Source of the DNA: Candidatus Nitrosopumilus sp.
GTDB taxonomy: Archaea; Thermoproteota; Nitrososphaeria; Nitrososphaerales; Nitrosopumilaceae
Reading direction: 5' to 3'
NCBI GenBank assembly: GCA_013203245.1
Contig: JABMOR010000117.1
Span: 1-34,858 of the forward strand
DNA: 34,858 bases
The position numbers and the translations under genes are program-made. The notes beneath the pieces are model-generated. The model was not told the origin of the DNA. It was given only the letters and a program-made list of their open reading frames with translations, and searched no databases. Each line of letters starts with the position of its first letter. The first letter of the stretch is position 1. Below are positions 33,071-34,858 of this stretch, piece by piece.

Positions 33071-33151
33071 AATAGTCTGTAAAAATTACATAAATTATGA
33101 CTAAAATGTAAAAATTATATGGATCAATCACTATTTCATGATGTAAAATAT

Positions 33152-33172
33152 GATTATTATGTTGTAATAATC
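33152..33172. repeat. Inverted repeat upstream of the S-layer gene
   Basis: GATTATTA (33152-33159) and TAATAATC (33165-33172) pair perfectly around TGTTG. It could be a protein site, or an RNA hairpin at the end of the sulfur-carrier transcript. Confidence 0.55.
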
Positions 33173-33181
33173 TATAATATT

Positions 33182-33199
33182 CATCAATTCCATCAATTC
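33182..33199. repeat. Tandem 9-bp direct repeat CATCAATTC
   Basis: Two exact adjacent copies of CATCAATTC lie about 90 bp before the S-layer ATG, one helical turn apart or slightly less. Confidence 0.5.
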
Positions 33200-33230
33200 T
33201 ATAAAAAAATTACAAAAAATAACCCAATTG

Positions 33231-33245
33231 TGGACAATTCGTCCA
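33231..33245. promoter_or_regulatory. Dyad just upstream of the S-layer TATA box
   Basis: TGGAC-AATTC-GTCCA is a perfect 5-bp dyad around 5 bp, ending 7 bp before the TATA box. GC-rich arms stand out in the AT-rich gap. The position suits an activator or an upstream control site. Confidence 0.45.
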
Positions 33246-33251
33246 TTAGTC

Positions 33252-33259
33252 TTTTATAC
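33252..33259 (+). promoter_or_regulatory. TATA box of the S-layer gene
   Basis: TTTTATAC is centred about 30 bp before the ATG at 33286, predicting a leader of about 4 nt. Confidence 0.6.
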
Positions 33260-33285
33260 TAATTTTACTGAAAAAAACTAATAAC

Positions 33286-34858
33286 ATGAATAACGAAATA
33301 GGACGTAAAATAACTAGTCTTACATTAATGACAATTATGTTAGCAGGCGGTATGGTCATTGCTTCACCAGGAATGGTGCCAATGGCTCATGCAGCTAACG
33401 CTAACCTATTTGTTTCCGCAGAGAACTCACAGTTCAATAACTACATGTCAGGACCTCAGGTCATTGAAGTAGTTGTAATTGATAGTGACATTAACGATAC
33501 AGATCAAGCAAAAGGTGAACCAGACGTTACAATAAACGGCAAGAACCTGAGAATGGTTCAAGCCGTAGATGGTAACTGGTATGGTTACTTTGCAGACAGA
33601 ACACAAGCATCTATTGCAGATTATACCGCAAAAACCAAAGGCCAAGGATTAAACTTTGGTACTTTATGTGCAACTGGAACAACAACTGAAACATTCCTTG
33701 GCATAAGTGTCAGTGATACAGTTGGTGTTGCAATTCCACTAGGCAACCTTACAACAGCTGCCGGTGCAAACGGTACATCTACAGGTAGTCCACTTACAAT
33801 TCAATGTTCAGATGTATTTAATGCAGCAATTGCATTTACAAATAATACTGGACACATGAATGTTGTAAGAGAAGCAAAACAAATGAATACACAATTAACT
33901 GGTGATAGAATCGGTCAAATTGGTGTTTCAGATGTTGATGTCTGGCCTTTCGTTCAACTATACTCTCTAAACCCAACTGGTAACGTTGTCGTACAGTATA
34001 ACAAAGGTGGTGGTGCTCAATCAGTATCACTTACTTTTGATACTGTTGATCAATTTGCTAGTGCAAGTTTAGATAGTTCTGTATATACTCGTAATGCACA
34101 AGTACACGTTACTGTAACAGATCCATGGTTAAACATAGATCCAACCGATGAAGATTCATGGACATTTGGAACTTTGGCAACAAACCTTAGTACCAACTAC
34201 CAAGTCTTCAATGAAAACGGTGCAGCCGCAGGAGCTAGTGTCGCAAATGGTATCATAAACATTAAAGGAAATCTTACATCTATGATGATTGAAGATAACG
34301 GTATTTTGATACTAAATGCAGATACACAAAACAGTGGAACCGCAGTTTTGACATTACAAGACACAGATGATTCTATCATCACTTGTAGTTCACCACAACT
34401 TGCATCCACATGTAGAGTAGCAACTGATGCTAATGGTAACGCAGTAACTGATGCATTAGGATTACCAGCAGGAAGTCAACCAATTACAATTACAGAACAG
34501 GGACCCAATAGCGGAGTCTTTGGAACATATGATGAATCAGATGTTTCTACAATCAAAGTTACAAATACTGCCAAAAGAGGCACATCTGCAACTATTGATT
34601 ACAATGAGACTCCTGTTACAGTTCTAGTAGGCTTTGGATTTGCAACAATTGATATTCAAGCAACTGATGATGAATGGAACTCTGGTGAAGAGATTCCAAT
34701 AGTCTTAGTTGATCGTGATGCAAACAAGAACAGCAGAGTAGATGAAGATCTAGATTTGAATGATCCATCAGTTACATTGATTCCATCATTAGTAACTGGT
34801 GATCCATTTACAATCGGTGAAACATCAAACTCTACTGGACCTGTTGCCATCTACATCG
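33286..34858 (+). CDS. S-layer protein (3' partial)
   Basis: The frame from ATG 33286 stays open for 524 codons to the window edge. It begins with a signal peptide (MNNEIGRKITSLTLMTIMLA, likely cleaved after AHA at about 34-36), then NANLFVSAENSQFNNYMSG and VIEVVVIDSDINDTDQAKGE. I recall these as nearly identical to the major S-layer protein of Nitrosopumilus maritimus. The rest is acidic, Thr/Ser/Asn-rich and beta-sandwich-like, with repeated Asp-rich segments (DADQ-like, TDDEWNSGEE, DRDANKNSRVDEDLDLND) that could bind calcium. It would form the cell-surface lattice. Wobble positions carry more C than in neighbours, as expected of a highly expressed gene. Confidence 0.93.
   Translation, partial: MNNEIGRKITSLTLMTIMLAGGMVIASPGMVPMAHAANANLFVSAENSQFNNYMSGPQVIEVVVIDSDINDTDQAKGEPDVTINGKNLRMVQAVDGNWYGYFADRTQASIADYTAKTKGQGLNFGTLCATGTTTETFLGISVSDTVGVAIPLGNLTTAAGANGTSTGSPLTIQCSDVFNAAIAFTNNTGHMNVVREAKQMNTQLTGDRIGQIGVSDVDVWPFVQLYSLNPTGNVVVQYNKGGGAQSVSLTFDTVDQFASASLDSSVYTRNAQVHVTVTDPWLNIDPTDEDSWTFGTLATNLSTNYQVFNENGAAAGASVANGIINIKGNLTSMMIEDNGILILNADTQNSGTAVLTLQDTDDSIITCSSPQLASTCRVATDANGNAVTDALGLPAGSQPITITEQGPNSGVFGTYDESDVSTIKVTNTAKRGTSATIDYNETPVTVLVGFGFATIDIQATDDEWNSGEEIPIVLVDRDANKNSRVDEDLDLNDPSVTLIPSLVTGDPFTIGETSNSTGPVAIYI

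Larger units (their letters stand above)
33071..33285. promoter_or_regulatory. Long regulatory region upstream of the S-layer gene
   Basis: This is the largest gap in the window (215 bp) and is very AT-rich. It contains no convincing reading frame. It holds direct repeats TGTAAAAATTA (33078-33088 and 33107-33117), an inverted repeat at 33152-33172, tandem CATCAATTC units at 33182-33199, a dyad at 33231-33245, and the S-layer TATA box. Confidence 0.6.

Noticed and set aside
33448..34850. Several 60-70-codon minus-strand frames in the S-layer gene
   Set aside because: The plus-strand frame is open for 524 codons and matches an S-layer protein; the antisense frames are by-products.
1..34858. 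CRISPR array, insertion sequence, integrase or prophage
   Set aside because: No regularly spaced repeats, transposase or integrase motifs, or terminal repeats were seen on either strand.

Overview
This window looks like a piece of the chromosome of a marine ammonia-oxidising archaeon of the Nitrosopumilus group (Nitrososphaerota/Thaumarchaeota). The pointers are archaeal ribosomal proteins S27e and L44e, a thermosome subunit, Csl4, TiaS, archaeal Dph2, archaeal-type CobY and MptE, an archaeal initiator tRNA, strongly AT-rich DNA, and at the right edge the start of a protein closely resembling the Nitrosopumilus S-layer protein. No transposase, integrase, phage gene or CRISPR array is visible. 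It reads as core chromosome, very tightly packed; the largest gap is 215 bp (33071-33285) and no stretch over 300 bp lacks a gene.

Layout. 1-2149 (+): late cobalamin genes cbiB (5' end cut), cobS, cobY. 2132-2607 (-): ribosomal proteins S27e and L44e. 2678-6997 (+): adenine deaminase, thermosome, ROK sugar kinase. 6994-10499 (-): DUF2024 protein, a small thaumarchaeal protein, guaA, a coiled-coil unknown and mptE. 10524-14301 (+): folP, guaB and two membrane-anchored unknowns. 14298-15668 (-): csl4 then pheA. 15756-17436 (+): MDR oxidoreductase and TPR protein. 17437-18450 (-): dph2. 18515-19843 (+): tiaS, facing the initiator tRNA (-). 19963-22351 (+): PQQ-type sugar dehydrogenase and class II HMG-CoA reductase. 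22389-29754 (+): a nearly complete histidine operon hisG-D-C-HAD-B-H-A-F-I. 29756-30331 (-): membrane-anchored unknown. 30501-33070 (+): a threonine-synthase-like PLP enzyme and a fused sulfur-carrier/E1 protein. 33286-end (+): S-layer protein, cut by the window end.

How the genes work together. The histidine operon supplies every step except HisE; an embedded HAD phosphatase probably fills the histidinol-phosphate phosphatase step. guaB and guaA (IMP to XMP to GMP) flank the divergent pterin/folate pair mptE and folP. The most interesting system is 30501-33070: a PLP enzyme annotated as threonine synthase overlaps a gene that fuses a CysO/MoaD-like ubiquitin-fold domain, with its Gly-Gly now internal, to a ThiF/MoeB adenylating enzyme. 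This resembles the parts of the mycobacterial CysO-CysM-MoeZ thiocarboxylate route, so a protein-bound sulfur route to cysteine or homocysteine is a testable idea.

Gene starts follow two patterns. Several first genes have a TATA-like box about 26 bp before the start (hisG, csl4, the S-layer gene, the gene at 30331), suggesting leaderless mRNAs. Operon-internal genes more often have a GTGAT or GGTG Shine-Dalgarno-like motif, or overlap the previous stop codon. Six convergent junctions have at most 1 bp between gene ends, so transcripts probably terminate inside the opposing gene.
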